Numbered from the stretch's first letter, positions 48,019-57,818 are shown. The stretch: DNA of 64,000 nucleotides from Closterium sp. NIES-65 (GCA_948144175.1 CANXME010002127.1:2852001-2916000), one strand, 5' to 3'. Notes: generated by a model from the sequence alone, not told the origin. A program made the numbers and translations.

Positions 48019-48160
48019 TGTCGGAATGTTGTATTTTTCTAGCCTGCAATGGGGTAATCTATAGAGAGTATAGCCCAATTTAGGGTTTCCTATATGTAAT
48101 CAACTGCTTGCTAATGCAAACCCTCTTTCCTGTTCTAAATTTCTAGCTGCTATTTCGACA
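48019..48160 (+). repeat. N2 5' LTR
   Basis: 142 bp, TGTCGGAATG to TTTCGACA. Confidence 0.92.
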
Positions 48161-49294
48161 TGCTATCAGAGCGGTTACGCTCCTGGCCTGTGGGCCCACC
48201 GTTTGCTTCCGCTGATGTCCTGTCTATCGGGCGCCTTGTGGCGCGCGACGTTATTTTCTTCCCACCAAGCGCTCGGGGCGCATGGCGGTTTTCTGCCCGC
48301 CGCGCGCCCTGCCCGCCGGCGCCCTGAGGCGCGCGGCGGTTTCCTGCCCCGTCGACCTGCGCATCGCCCCCCCTCCCGTCGCCCACCGCGGTGCCCTAGG
48401 GGCCCGCGCGTCGCCCGTCGTGGCGCCCCGGGGGGGGGCTGCGCGTCGCCCCCTCCCGTCGCCCGTCGTGGCGCCCCGGGGGCCTGCGCGTCGGCCCCTC
48501 CCGTCGCGCGTCGAGGCGCCCCGGGGGGCCGCGCGTCGCCACCCCTACCGTCACCCGTCGTGGCGCCCCGGGGGCCCGCGCGTCGCCCCTTTCCCGTCGC
48601 ACATCGTGGCGCCCCGGGGGCCAGCGCGTCGCCCCCTCCCGTCGCCCATCGAGGCGCCCCTGAACCAGCGTGCCGCCCCGCTTCCGCTTGCCTGCTACCC
48701 GCGCTCCTGCCCCGTGCTGCCTGTGTTAGGGTTTGGGGTGGCGGGTATGGGGGTGACGGGTGTGTAAGGCCTCCCCTGCTCCTCCTCCTCCTCCGCCTCC
48801 CACTGCTGCAGCTGCCGCTGAGGGGGGTGGATGTGTGGGAGCCGTCGGAGGGGTACTAGGGGGGTGGAGTGTGAGCAGTTCTAGGGGAACAGCAGGGGGT
48901 GTGTGTAAGGGGTGTAGGACAACTGGGGGAGGTTGAGTGGAGGCAGCTGTCTTGTCGTCTGCAGCGCCAGTAGTCCGGAGGCTACAATCTCCGGTAGCCC
49001 AGCGAGCCTGCTGCACCAGTCACCCGTGGGTCCGTTGCTCCTGCCGCTCGTCTTAGCCGCGGAGCCAGTTACTCCTGTAGTCCGGAGGCTATAATCTCTG
49101 GTAGCCATCGTGTGCGCGCTCCTGTTGCCCGTGTGTCTGCGGCTTCACCCGTCGCCTCCAATCTCCTCTCCTCTCACAGTCCAGCCTCCTCCTCCTCACA
49201 TGCCCTTTGTGAATGCCTCTAGCTTTGCTTGTACTTGTGAACCTGCTCTGCCTGCTTATTGCGCTGATTACACCCCACTTTGGCTATGGGGGTG

Positions 49295-49436
49295 TGTCAG
49301 AATGTTGTATTTGTCTAGCCTGCAGTGGGGTACTCTATAGCGAGTACAACCCAATTCAGGGTTTCCACTATGTACTCAACTGCTTGCTAGTGCAAACCCT
49401 CTTTCGTGTTCTAAGTTACTAGCTGCTATTTCGACA
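49295..49436 (+). repeat. N2 3' LTR
   Basis: 142 bp, TGTCAGAATG to TTTCGACA. Confidence 0.92.
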
Positions 49437-49551
49437 AAAACCGCTGTTGCCCGATGATTGGCGCATACACGATGTGTTCCAGGTAAGCTTAATGCGACAA
49501 TTTGATGTGTCCTTATCATCGGATATTGCCCGCCAAGCTATTGCGCCAAGT

Positions 49552-49895
49552 TGTCGAAAGACTAGGCACAAGTACGAAACAAGAAAGGGGGATTTCACTA
49601 GCAGGCAACTGAGTACATATAGCAAACCCTAATTCGGGCTGTACTCGCTATAGAGCACCCCACTGCAGGCTAGACAAACATCACATTCTGACACACCCCC
49701 ATAGTCAAAGTGGGGTATAATTAGCACAGCAAGCAAGCATAGCAGTAGGTTCATAAATACAAGCAAAGCTAGAGGCAGTCATAGAGGGCAAGTGAGGAGG
49801 AGGAGGAACTGTGAGAGGAGTGGAGATCGGAGGCGTCGGGTGAAGCCGCAGACATACGGGCAACAGGAACGGCGCATACGGTGGCTACCGGAGCA
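49552..49895 (-). mobile_element. Truncated, inverted relative of N2
   Basis: An LTR on the minus strand (49552-49693, TGTCAGAATG to TTTCGACA) is followed upwards by the purine tract and about 200 bp of interior. That interior is homologous to the 3' end of N2 (49090-49294), including ctctagctttgcttgta and gtctgcggcttcaccc. The 5' LTR is missing. It lies 115 bp from N2 in opposite orientation, so the two form a large inverted repeat. Confidence 0.85.
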
Positions 49896-50132
49896 CTCAA
49901 TGTGAGAGGACATCTCCGTTATAATATTTTCTCATTATTATATTTTTCCTTTATCTTATTCTCCTCTTTATTTTGGTCTTTACTTCATCTCAACTGGCCT
50001 ACTATTCTATTTTCTAGAGCCTTCTATTTATTTCTCTTATTTCCTACTTTTCCCATCGGCATATCCATTATACGACACCGACAGCACTAACAGTGGTGTA
50101 TACGGTGTAATCTGAGTGTTATCCCAAGTGCT
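49896..50132. other. AT-rich segment, no gene
   Basis: T-rich plus strand (ttctcattattatatttttcc and similar), sharply different in composition from the surrounding GC-rich elements. No domain seen. It may be part of an older element that also includes 56267-56430. Confidence 0.5.
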
Positions 50133-50263
50133 TGTCAGTAGATCTGCACTGTGGATGCCCGATTGATCCTGGAGAGGGTTACAGGTGCGTTCGCCCAGGG
50201 GGTTATGGGCGCACTGACCCGCTACTGAAACAAGCCCTTTTATCCCAATGGACTAGTGGTTGG

Positions 50264-50395
50264 TGTCAAGCATTATATATGTTGTGTTAGTTTAGGCTAC
50301 AGTGGGTTAGCCTATAGGGGGTACACAATTCTAGGGTTAGGTACTTGTACTGTTTTCACTACTAACTCATTCATTCATGTTCAGTTATTCCAACA
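50264..50395 (+). repeat. G 5' LTR
   Basis: 132 bp, TGTCAAGCATTATATATG to TTCCAACA. Confidence 0.96.
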
Positions 50396-50407
50396 TGGTA
50401 TAGAGCA

Positions 50408-50441
50408 GGTCCTTCCTTGGACCGAAATTTTCTAAGGGCCC
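50408..50441 (+). promoter_or_regulatory. Post-PBS hairpin and GGGCCC block, element G
   Basis: GGTCC (50408-50412) pairs with GGACC (50419-50423) around six bases. GGGCCCACC follows, with its palindrome at 50436-50441. Confidence 0.7.
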
Positions 50442-50772
50442 ACCACTACGTAACTACCTACCTACCTACCTACCGGTGCCCTAGGGCGCCTCGGTGTGTC
50501 ACGCCCCTAGAGGCCCCTCTTGACGGCCCCGCGCTAGCCCCGTTCAGGCCCCGTCGGCCCCACGCCCGCTCTCCCTAGCGCCCCGTTCAGGCCCCGTCGG
50601 CTCCTTTAAGGCCCCGTTCAGGCCCCGCGCTAGCTCCGTTCAGGCCCCGTCGGCCCCGTTTCAGGCCCCGTTGGCCCCGCGCTAGCTCCTCTCAGGCCCC
50701 GTCGGCCCCGCGCTAGCCCCATTCAGGCCCCGATCGGCCCCGCGCTAGACCCGTTCAGGCCCCGTCGGCCCC

Positions 50773-53700
50773 GTGCTAGCCCCGTCGACCCAGCAGCTTC
50801 GTGCGTGGTACGCTAGTTGGGGCTGTTGGGGTAGCCGTAGTGGTAGTCACTCTGGAGTGGGTCGTTCAGGAGCTTCTGGTAGTGGACAGGTGCAGCTGTC
50901 GTGTCCTCTTTCGCCCCAGCAGCTTCGTGAGTGGTACGCTCAGAGTAGAGGGTCACTGAGTACTACTCGCTGCCCGTACGTCATTCGCACAGGTGTCCGG
51001 ACTGGGCAGCCTTGCGGGACCCGTGGCCACACAGAGTCCCACTGCTTCGCCCGTCTGGGCGACGCCTGGCGTACAGAGTTTGGCGACGTCACTGAGCTCC
51101 CCTCCTGGGTGGAGCTGCTTAGGCAGAGGGTAGATATCTTTGCTCTTGACTCTGATGCTATCCTCACTGCCATGTATGCATTGTCTACTAGTACTGAGGG
51201 TGCCTGTCCCCTGTGTGTACCCCCTGACCCCGGTATCAAGTCTGCTGCTCTAGGTACTGGTGTCGCTGCCGCTCTAGGTGCTAGTGAGTCTGCTGCCCTA
51301 GGTCCTCGTGAGGCTGCTGCTCTAGGTACTGGTGTGGCTGCCGCAGGTACTCGCGTGTCGGCTACCCCAGGTGCTGGTGAGGCTGCTGCTCTAGGTGCTA
51401 GTGTGTCTCCCCCCCTTGGTACTGCGTCGACTGCAGCACTGCACACCTTCATACTGGACTCAGGTGCTTCTCGCTGCTTCTTTCGTGACCGCACTGCCCT
51501 TGAGCCGCTTGCTCGGCCAGTTGCTGTCTCCCTTGCTGACCCCTCTGGGGGTCCGGTCATTGCGACCTCTTCCACTGTCCTTCCCTGTCCTGCGGTCCCG
51601 TTGGGCACACTGTCAGGTCTCCACCTCCCCTCGTTCTCTACGAACTTGGTGGCAGGATGTGCGCTCCTTGACGGGGGTGTTCACCAGTTCACCCCTGCCT
51701 TCGAGCGCGTGACACACTGCACGTGTGCTCGTACGGGCCGTCACTTGGCTACCTTCACTCGGCAGCCGGGGTCGGACCTGTACACACTGACTACTGAGTC
51801 CCCTCAGGTTGCTGCGTCTGCGTCCGCGTCCGCGTCAGGTCAGCTGTCCGCCCCCTGCTCGTGTCCCTCTCTGGCACACGAGACTGTCCTCTGGCACCAC
51901 CGCCTTGGCCACCCGTCTGTGCAGCGGCTTCGTGCCATGCACTCCCGGTACCTTGTCTCTGGCCTGCCCAGGGTCCTTCCTGCGCTACCTCCCTCGCTTG
52001 CTCCTACCTGTCTCCCCTGTGTCGAGGGACGGCAGCGCGCCGCTCCTCACTCCTCCTCGTTCCCCCCGACGACTGCTCCCTTGCAGACGCTCCACATGGA
52101 CGTGTGGGGCCCAGCCCGCGTCCGTGGTCAGGGTCAGGAAAGGTACTTCCTGATAGTTGTTGACGACTACTCGCGCTACACCACGGTCTTCCCCTTGCGC
52201 ACCAAGGGTGAGGTCCCTGATGTCTTGATCCCTTGGATCCGCAGAGCCCGTCTCCAGCTCAGCGAGCGTTTCCACTCGGACTTTCCTGTCCTACGCTTGC
52301 ACTCTGACAGAGGTGGTGAGTTCTCCTCCGACCTCTTGGCAGCCTACTGTGCTGAGCACGGCATTGATCAGTCGTTCACACTTCCGGCCTCTCCACAGCA
52401 GAATGGGGTTGCGGAGCGCCGCATTGGCCTGGTCATGGAGGTCGCCCGTACCTCCTTGATCCATGCGGCTGCCCCCCACTTTCTGTGGCCGTTTGCAGTC
52501 CGGTACGCTGCGCATCAGCTCAACCTCTGGCCCCGTGTCTCCTTGCCGGAGACCTCGCCCACGCTGCTGTGGATGGGGGAGGTTGGCAATGCGTCGCGTT
52601 TCCGGGTCTGGGGATCTCGAGCCTTTGTCCGCGATACGTCTGCGGACAAGCTCTCCTCCCGTGCTGTTCCCTGCGTCTTCCTCGGCTTTGTCCCGGACGC
52701 GTCTGGTTGGCAGTTTTACCACACCACCTCGCGCCGAGTCTTGCCCTCCCAGGACGTCACTTTTGACGAGTCCGTCCCCTACTACCGCCTCTTCCCCTAC
52801 CGCACTGCCCCGCTTCCCCCCCCGCCTCTCTTCCTCGCGCTAGGTGCTGCTGTTGCAGACCCCCTCCCCCCTCAGGGTGCCGCTCCCTCAGGTGTGTCTC
52901 AGGTAGACCCGGTTGAGCCTGTTGAGATAGCTGTCGACTCTCGTCCTGCTGGGGTTGCTGAGCCTGGGGGTGTGGAGCCTGGGGGTGTGGAGTGTGGGGG
53001 TGTGGAGCCCGGGGGTGTGGAGCCTGGGGGTGCTGAGCCTGGGGGTGCTGAGCCTGGGGGTGTGGAGCTTGGGGGTGCTGAGCCTGGGGGTGTGGAGCCT
53101 GGAGGTGTGGAGCCTCGTGGTGCTGAGCCGCAGAGTCCGGAGTCTGGGGGTTCTGGGTCTGGAGGTACTGGGCGTAGGAGTCCTACACCTGGAGGAGCCC
53201 TCTCCTCGGAGCAGCTGCGTACGTGGTACTTAGAGTACTGCAGCCTCCGGAGAGGTTCCACTCGTGCCGGACGTACTGCTGGGACTGGTGCTAGTGCTTC
53301 TTCTCCCGTTAGGGAGCTCCCCTCCCGCGAGCGGATCCGTGAGTGGTACGAGCGGCGCTGCAATCTTCGGGGTGGCGTGCCTCGTGTTGCAAACCCCACT
53401 GCCGTTGGAGCTGCTGCTGGTGCTGAGGACCCGGGCGTTGGAGCTGCCGCTGGTGCTGCGGACCCGGGAGTTGGAGCTGTTGCTGGTGCTGAGGACCCGG
53501 GCGTTGGAGCTGCCGCTGGTGCTGCAGACCCGGGCGTTGGAGCTGCTGCTGGTGCTGAGGACCCGGGCGTTGGAGCTGCTGCTGGTACTGCGGACCCGGG
53601 TGGTGGAGCTGCCGCTGCTGCTGCGGACCCTGGGGCGAGTGTCCCTGCTGGCTCTGGTGTCGCTGCTCGGTCCCGGCCATACTTCGTTCCGCTCCTGCAG

Positions 53701-55650
53701 CAGGTTCTTGGTCAGCTCACGCCTCCTTGTCCTCCTCTCTCTTTAGCGTGTCCTCCGTCTGTCCAGCTGCAGTCGCAGCTACCGTCTGCCTCCTCTCTCC
53801 CTGGTCCTGCTCCTTACACTGGTCCGACTGGAGGTCTTACTGAGCGTCGTGAGCCTGAGTCTCGCCCTGCGTCACCTGTCCGCACTGCTCTCTCTAGCAG
53901 TCGTGTCCAGCGTCAGAGTCTTCCCGTTGTCCCAGGCACTCACCGGATGGCGCTTCGTCCGTCCACTGCTCCATAGCGTGTCCCACTGCCGTCTCCTCCT
54001 GCTTCTTCTCTTCCTGCTCTTGCTGACCCTGGGTCAGACTCTCTTCGTGCTGCCAGTCCTACTGTCACGCGTCTCCTGGCTACTGTTGTCACTGACCCTT
54101 CCTTTGAGTCTGCTGCTGCGTCTGCCTTAGTTGCTGAGCTTGTCGACTTTGCTGCTCGCTCTCGTCTAGACTACGCTGCTAGCCTAGTTGCTGAGTCTGT
54201 CTGTCCTCCGTCCGTCGGGGGTGAGTGTGCTCTTGGCACTGACGTCCTTGAGGACAGGCAGGAGGAGTTTGAGTGCTTTGCTGCCGCTTTGCCCCATCTC
54301 TTGTCCATGCTTGTTGCCCCTGAGGGAGACCCGGATGCACCAGACATCCCGACCCCACGCTCTTACGCAGAGGCGATGGCCGGTCCCTACTCCTCTCAGT
54401 GGCAGTCAGCCATGGACACAGAGATGGCTTCATGGAAGTCCACAGGCACCTACATCGACGAGGTTCCCCCGCCTGGGGCGAACATCGTCAGTGGCATGTG
54501 GATTTTCACAGTGAAGCGGCCGCCGGGCTCTCCGCCTGTCTTCAAGGCGCGTTACGTTGCACGAGGCTTTAGTCAGCGAGAGGGAGTTGACTTCTTCCAG
54601 ACCTTCTCCCCGACCCCGAAGATGACCACTCTTCAGGTTCTGCTGCACATCGCCGCTCAGCGTGACTACGAGCTCCACTCGCTTGACTTCAGCACTGCTT
54701 TCCTGCAGGGCAGCCTGCACGAGGAGATCTGGCTGCGCCGTCCACCTGGCTTCACTGGGTCGTTCCCTCCTGGTACCCAGTGGAGCCTCCGACGGCCAGT
54801 CTATGGTCTCCGCCAGGAGCCTCGTGAGTGGCACGACACACTGAGGACTACGCTTGTGGCTCTTGGGTTCACGTACTCCTCGCCTCAGCCCACTCCTCTG
54901 CCTACCGGTCACTCGCTCTCAGCTCTTCCTTCGGATGAGTCCGTAGAGTCGAGTGGCTCGTATCCAGAGCTTGTGGGTTGCCTCATGTACCTGATGACCT
55001 GCACTCGACCAGACCTTGCATACCCTCTCAGCATTCTTGCACGCTATGTCGCTCCCGGCCGTCACCGGAAGGAGCACATGGATGCAGCTAAGAGGGTGTT
55101 GCGCTACTTGTGCAGTACGTCGGGCATGGGGCTAGTGCTTGGAGGGCGAGTCCCAGTTGTTCTCACTGGGCACTCAGACGCTTCTTGGGCAGACGACCAG
55201 GCTACTCAGCGGTCGTCTCAGGGCTACTCCTTCAGTCTTGGCTCTGGTTCTGTTTCTTGGCGTTCTACTCGCTCTTCTTCTGTTCTCAGCTCCAGTTGTG
55301 AGGCTGAGATCTACGCCACAGCCATGGCGGCCCAGGAGCTACGCTGGCTCACCTACTTGCTGACCGACCTTGGAGAGCAGCCTCGTTCTCCTCCAGTGCT
55401 GTACGTCGACAACAAGGCAGCCATTGCCTTGTGTGAGGAGCACAGACTGGAACACAGAACGAAGCACATTGCTCTGCGTTACTTCCTTGCTCGAGAGCTA
55501 CAGCATCGTGGTCAGCTTCGCCTGCGTTACGTGGCCTCTGAGGCCAACACTGCTGATGTGTTCACCAAGGCGCTTCAGCCTTGTGACCATCAGTGTTTTT
55601 GCACTCTTCTAGGCCTTGTGCCTACTGGACCTCACTTGCTTACTTCTTGA
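50773..55650 (+). pseudogene. G gag(C-terminal)-pol polyprotein, RT active site deleted
   Basis: One frame of about 1,625 codons with a single nonsense codon (CAG to TAG at 53974-53976). There is no ATG at the left edge; the frame opens with GTG and its first ATG is near 51171. Two QLREWYA-type motifs (50797 and 50920) precede the cysteine motif (50970-51040). Protease LDSGASRCFF is at about residue 225. Integrase has HHRLGHP (about 375), HMDVWGP (about 440), SDRGGEF and NGVAERRIG. The linker has GGVEPGG repeats and PYFVPLLQQVLG. RT runs from SYAEAMAGPYSSQW to LVALGF, then jumps straight to TYSSPQPTPLPTGH. About 92 codons, including YVDD, are missing compared with E. RNase H is complete, ending at a TGA at 55648. 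Confidence 0.93.
53730..54880 (+). other. Linker to RT junction in G
   Basis: Region from the end of the integrase linker to the RT deletion point. The nonsense codon at 53974 splits the frame but the downstream frame is unchanged. The deletion joins near 54861 (cttgggttc|acgtactcc), between two Gly-Phe codon pairs that flank the missing block in E and D, so the break could have arisen by recombination at short homology. Confidence 0.75.
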
Positions 55651-55885
55651 GTCTGTTTGTACTGTGATTTCTATATATATATACCTGCATGTTTACTCTT
55701 GCTAGGTTGTGATCATTGTTCCTTTTGCTCTATTATAAAACTGCATGTGAACTGGTCTTGTGACCACTTGCTTGTGCTCGGAATTTGTGTGGTATCCTTG
55801 AGAACCACCCTGAGCTTGTTTTGCCTTGCTTTGCCTTGACTGGTCTTGTGACCCCTAGTTCTCACCCACTTTGCCTATGGGGGTG

Positions 55886-56017
55886 TGTCAAACATTATAT
55901 ATGTTGTGTTAGTTTAGGCTACAGTGGGTTAGCCTATAGGGGGTACACAATTCTAGGGTTAGGTACTTGTACTGTTTTCACTGCTAACTCATTCATTCCT
56001 GTTCAGTTATTCCAACA
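55886..56017 (+). repeat. G 3' LTR
   Basis: 132 bp; three single-base differences from the 5' LTR. Confidence 0.96.
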
Positions 56018-56125
56018 GTTGGGATTCTGACATGGTATCAGAGCGGTCTTGGGTTCGATTCCCGGTGTATGCACATGTAGGCCGTTGCCGCTATGCTTAG
56101 TCCTGGGCCTCCCATTATGGGGGGG

Positions 56126-56266
56126 TGTCAGTAGATCTGCACTGTGGATGCCCGATTGATCCTGGAGAGGGTTATAGGCGCGTTCGTCCGGGGGGTTATG
56201 GGCGCACTGACCCGCTACTGAAACAAGCCCTTTTATCCCAATGGTCTAGTGGTTGGGATTCTGACA
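56126..56266 (+). repeat. TRIM 3' LTR
   Basis: 141 bp. Near its end it contains tggtctagtgg, like a tRNA A box. In the 5' LTR context the interior adds ggttcgattcc, a match to a B box, 50-60 bases downstream. Confidence 0.88.
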
Positions 56267-56520
56267 GTGCCAATAGCCTTGCGTGCTTGTGCGCACTTGT
56301 GATTGTAGTATCGGGAAGAGCGTGTTCCCGAAGGTTCGTTTTATCTCATTTATCCTTGTATTTTCCGAGTATAAAAACGCCTTGTATTCGGTTTTAGTGA
56401 CAATCTTCGATTGAGAATTTGATCCTGTGACACTTGGTAATCAGAGCCGTTCTCATTCGACAACTCTCGGCTAAGCAGCGGTCGCGAAAAAAATTGCCTC
56501 GAAAAATCGCCGGGGGCGAC
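56267..56520 (+). mobile_element. Possible LTR end and primer site of an older element
   Basis: Contains a TATA-like gagtataaaaacg (about 56358) and ...gatcctgtgacac followed by ttggtaatcagagccg, which resembles an LTR end next to a primer-binding site. The other half of the LTR would be left of the TRIM (before 50132). No second LTR or coding region is seen, so this is tentative. Confidence 0.4.
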
Positions 56521-56651
56521 TGTCAAACTTATATGCTATAGTCTGTGTAGGTTATAGTGGGGTAGCTCATATGGGGTACAACACTTTAGGGTTTCCCAGT
56601 TTTACTCCTCATGCTGCTCAATTCATTCATTCCTGCTGCTTGAATTTGACA
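56521..56651 (+). repeat. H 5' LTR
   Basis: 131 bp, TGTCAAACTTATATGC to TTTGACA; closely similar to the C LTRs. Confidence 0.92.
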
Positions 56652-56667
56652 TGGTATCAGAGCACTA

Positions 56668-56700
56668 GGTCCGTAGGACCGTTTTTTTTTTTTCGGGCCC
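56668..56700 (+). promoter_or_regulatory. Post-PBS hairpin and GGGCCC block, element H
   Basis: GGTCC (56668-56672) pairs with GGACC (56676-56680) with a 3-base loop, followed by a T-run and GGGCCCACC (56695-56700 palindrome). Confidence 0.7.
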
Positions 56701-56799
56701 ACCTACCGTTGCAGTTACCGCACTACCCCACGTATTTTCCTGCCCTGCCTTGTGACGTGCTGCGCTGCGCGCACTGTCCTTCAGCCCTCGCGCTGCCTC

Positions 56800-57400
56800 C
56801 TACTGCCCTAGGCCAGCGTGCCGCCCCTGCAGGCCCGTCAGGCCCGCGAGCCGCCCCTGCAGGCCCGTCAGGCCAGAATGCGGCCCTGCCCAGCCTCTGA
56901 CGCTGTCGCGCCCGGCCTCTGACGCGGTCGCGCCCTGCCTTCGACGCGGCCGTGCCCTGCATCCGACGCGGCCCCGCCCTGCCACTGACACGGCCGCGCC
57001 CTGCCCCCAACGCGGCCGCGCCCTGCAGTCGATGCGGCCGCGCCCTCCAGTCGACGCGGCCGCGCCCTACCTCTGACGCGGCTGCGCCCTGCAGCCGACG
57101 CGGCGGCGCCGTGCAGTCGATGCGGCCGCGCCCTGCCTCTGACGCGGCCGCGCCCTGCAGCCGGCGCGGCCGCGCCGCGCCCCGCAGACGACGCGGCCGC
57201 GCCCTGCCTCTGACGCGGCCCCGCCCAGACACCGACGCAGCCCCACCAGCCCTGCCGCTGACGCGGCCCCGTCCTGCCGCTGACGCGGCCCTACCCTGCA
57301 GTTGCCGCGGCCCTACTCTGCAGCCACTGCTGCGGCCCCGCCGTCGTGCGCCTACCCTGCCGCCGCCCGCCAAGCGCCGGCCCTTCCCGCCACTGGTGAG
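56800..57400 (+). repeat. GC-rich leader array of copia H
   Basis: First cgtcaggcccgcgagccgccc-type units (56820-56880), then gcggccgcgccctgcag-type units to about 57300. This mirrors the arrays of element C in the same order relative to the LTR. Confidence 0.85.
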
Positions 57401-57459
57401 CACCTGCCTGCCTGCCTGCCTGTCTGCCTGCCAGGCAGGGTGATTCGCCAGTACCGTTC

Positions 57460-57694
57460 GCTGCCAGTACGTCATTCGGACAGGTGATTGGGCTGGTCAA
57501 GCTTGCGGCTCACTTAGTCACACGCAGTCCCGCTGCTTCGCACGGCTGAGTGACGCCTGGCGTACCGAGTTTGGCGACCAGGCTCAGCTCCCCTCCTGGC
57601 TGGAGCTGCTTAGGCAGAGGGTAGATATTTTTTCTCTTGACTATGATGCTATTCTCAATTCCATGTATGCATTGCTTACTAGTGCTGCCGGTGC
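57460..57694 (+). pseudogene. H Gag C-terminal fragment
   Basis: Encodes the cysteine motif (C-X13-C, then His and Cys) and the following conserved segment up to MYALLTSAAGA, cut by the LTR of F. It aligns with 22020-22130 of element C and 50990-51210 of G. Confidence 0.8.
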
Positions 57695-57818
57695 TGTCAA
57701 ATGATATATATGTTTAGGCTGTAGTGGGGTAGTCAATATGGGGTATAGCCCATTCTAGGGTTTCATATTTGTACCAAACTCTTTCATAGTTCATTCATTC
57801 CTGCTTAGTACTTTGACA
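57695..57818 (+). repeat. F 5' LTR
   Basis: 124 bp with TG...CA ends; only one copy in the window. Confidence 0.88.

Larger units (their letters stand above)
48019..49436 (+). mobile_element. N2: non-coding LTR retrotransposon in the gypsy remnant
   Basis: LTRs 48019-48160 and 49295-49436, 142 bp, flanked by the perfect duplication AAAAC (48014-48018 and 49437-49441). Primer-binding site tgctatcagagcgg at 48161; purine tract ctatgggggtg before the 3' LTR. No gag or pol. The interior shares blocks with N1: the gcgcgcggcggttttctgcc region, the gtcgtcgcggcgcc-like repeats, a gcgggtatgggggtgacgg block and cccactgctgcagctgccgct. It looks like the same non-coding family with different LTRs. Confidence 0.92.
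47129..49551 (+). mobile_element. Ty3/gypsy pol remnant, split by N2
   Basis: Degenerate plus-strand pol. It begins at the X3 edge with the integrase zinc region (HYWRDMLSDVQSCVTTCPACQTMK, 47160-47235). Next come an integrase core signature TDGQTERV (about 47588-47611) and a segment reading MPISITRMYPLL in another frame. After N2 the gypsy C-terminal reading LLPDDWRIHDVFQVSLMRQF (49446-49505) resumes. This last peptide is the integrase tail typical of plant gypsy elements. The upstream part (gag to RNase H) is absent. Many stops. Confidence 0.78.
50264..56017 (+). mobile_element. G: Ty1/copia element nested in the TRIM
   Basis: LTRs 50264-50395 and 55886-56017, 132 bp with three differences, flanked by the perfect duplication GTTGG (50259-50263 and 56018-56022). 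Primer-binding site tggtatagagcagg at 50396; cctatgggggtg before the 3' LTR. The interior has a short GC leader, Gag C-terminus only, protease, integrase, linker, RT with an internal deletion, and RNase H. Confidence 0.96.
50133..56266 (+). mobile_element. TRIM: miniature LTR element of 375 bp, split by copia G
   Basis: LTR of 141 bp (50133-50263 plus 56023-56032, interrupted by G), a 93-bp interior (56033-56125) and a second LTR (56126-56266). LTRs run TGTCAGTAGATC to TTCTGACA. The interior begins with a perfect tggtatcagagcgg primer-binding site and ends in an attatggggggg purine tract. Flanks GTGCT (50128-50132) and GTGCC (56267-56271) match at four of five bases. No coding capacity. Size and structure fit terminal-repeat retrotransposons in miniature. 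Confidence 0.9.
56521..57694 (+). mobile_element. H: 5' part of a C-type Ty1/copia element
   Basis: 5' LTR 56521-56651 (131 bp, same family as C), primer-binding site tggtatcagagcac, hairpin, GC-rich leader with the two arrays also seen in C, then Gag C-terminus (VIRTGDWAGQACG near 57480, FGDQAQLPSWLELLRQRVDIF near 57570, MYALLTSAAGA near 57665). It lacks the N-terminal Gag, like C. It is interrupted at 57694 by element F. The rest would lie beyond F, outside the window. Confidence 0.9.

Noticed and set aside
53264..53746. Plus-strand Leu-rich frame within element G
   Set aside because: A shifted reading of the GAAAG-type repeat in the integrase-RT linker; the same artefact appears in C, D, E and F.
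56000..56080. A functional tRNA gene at the TRIM LTR/primer junction
   Set aside because: A- and B-box-like sequences are present, but the 5' and 3' acceptor arms do not pair and the middle is LTR end plus primer site.
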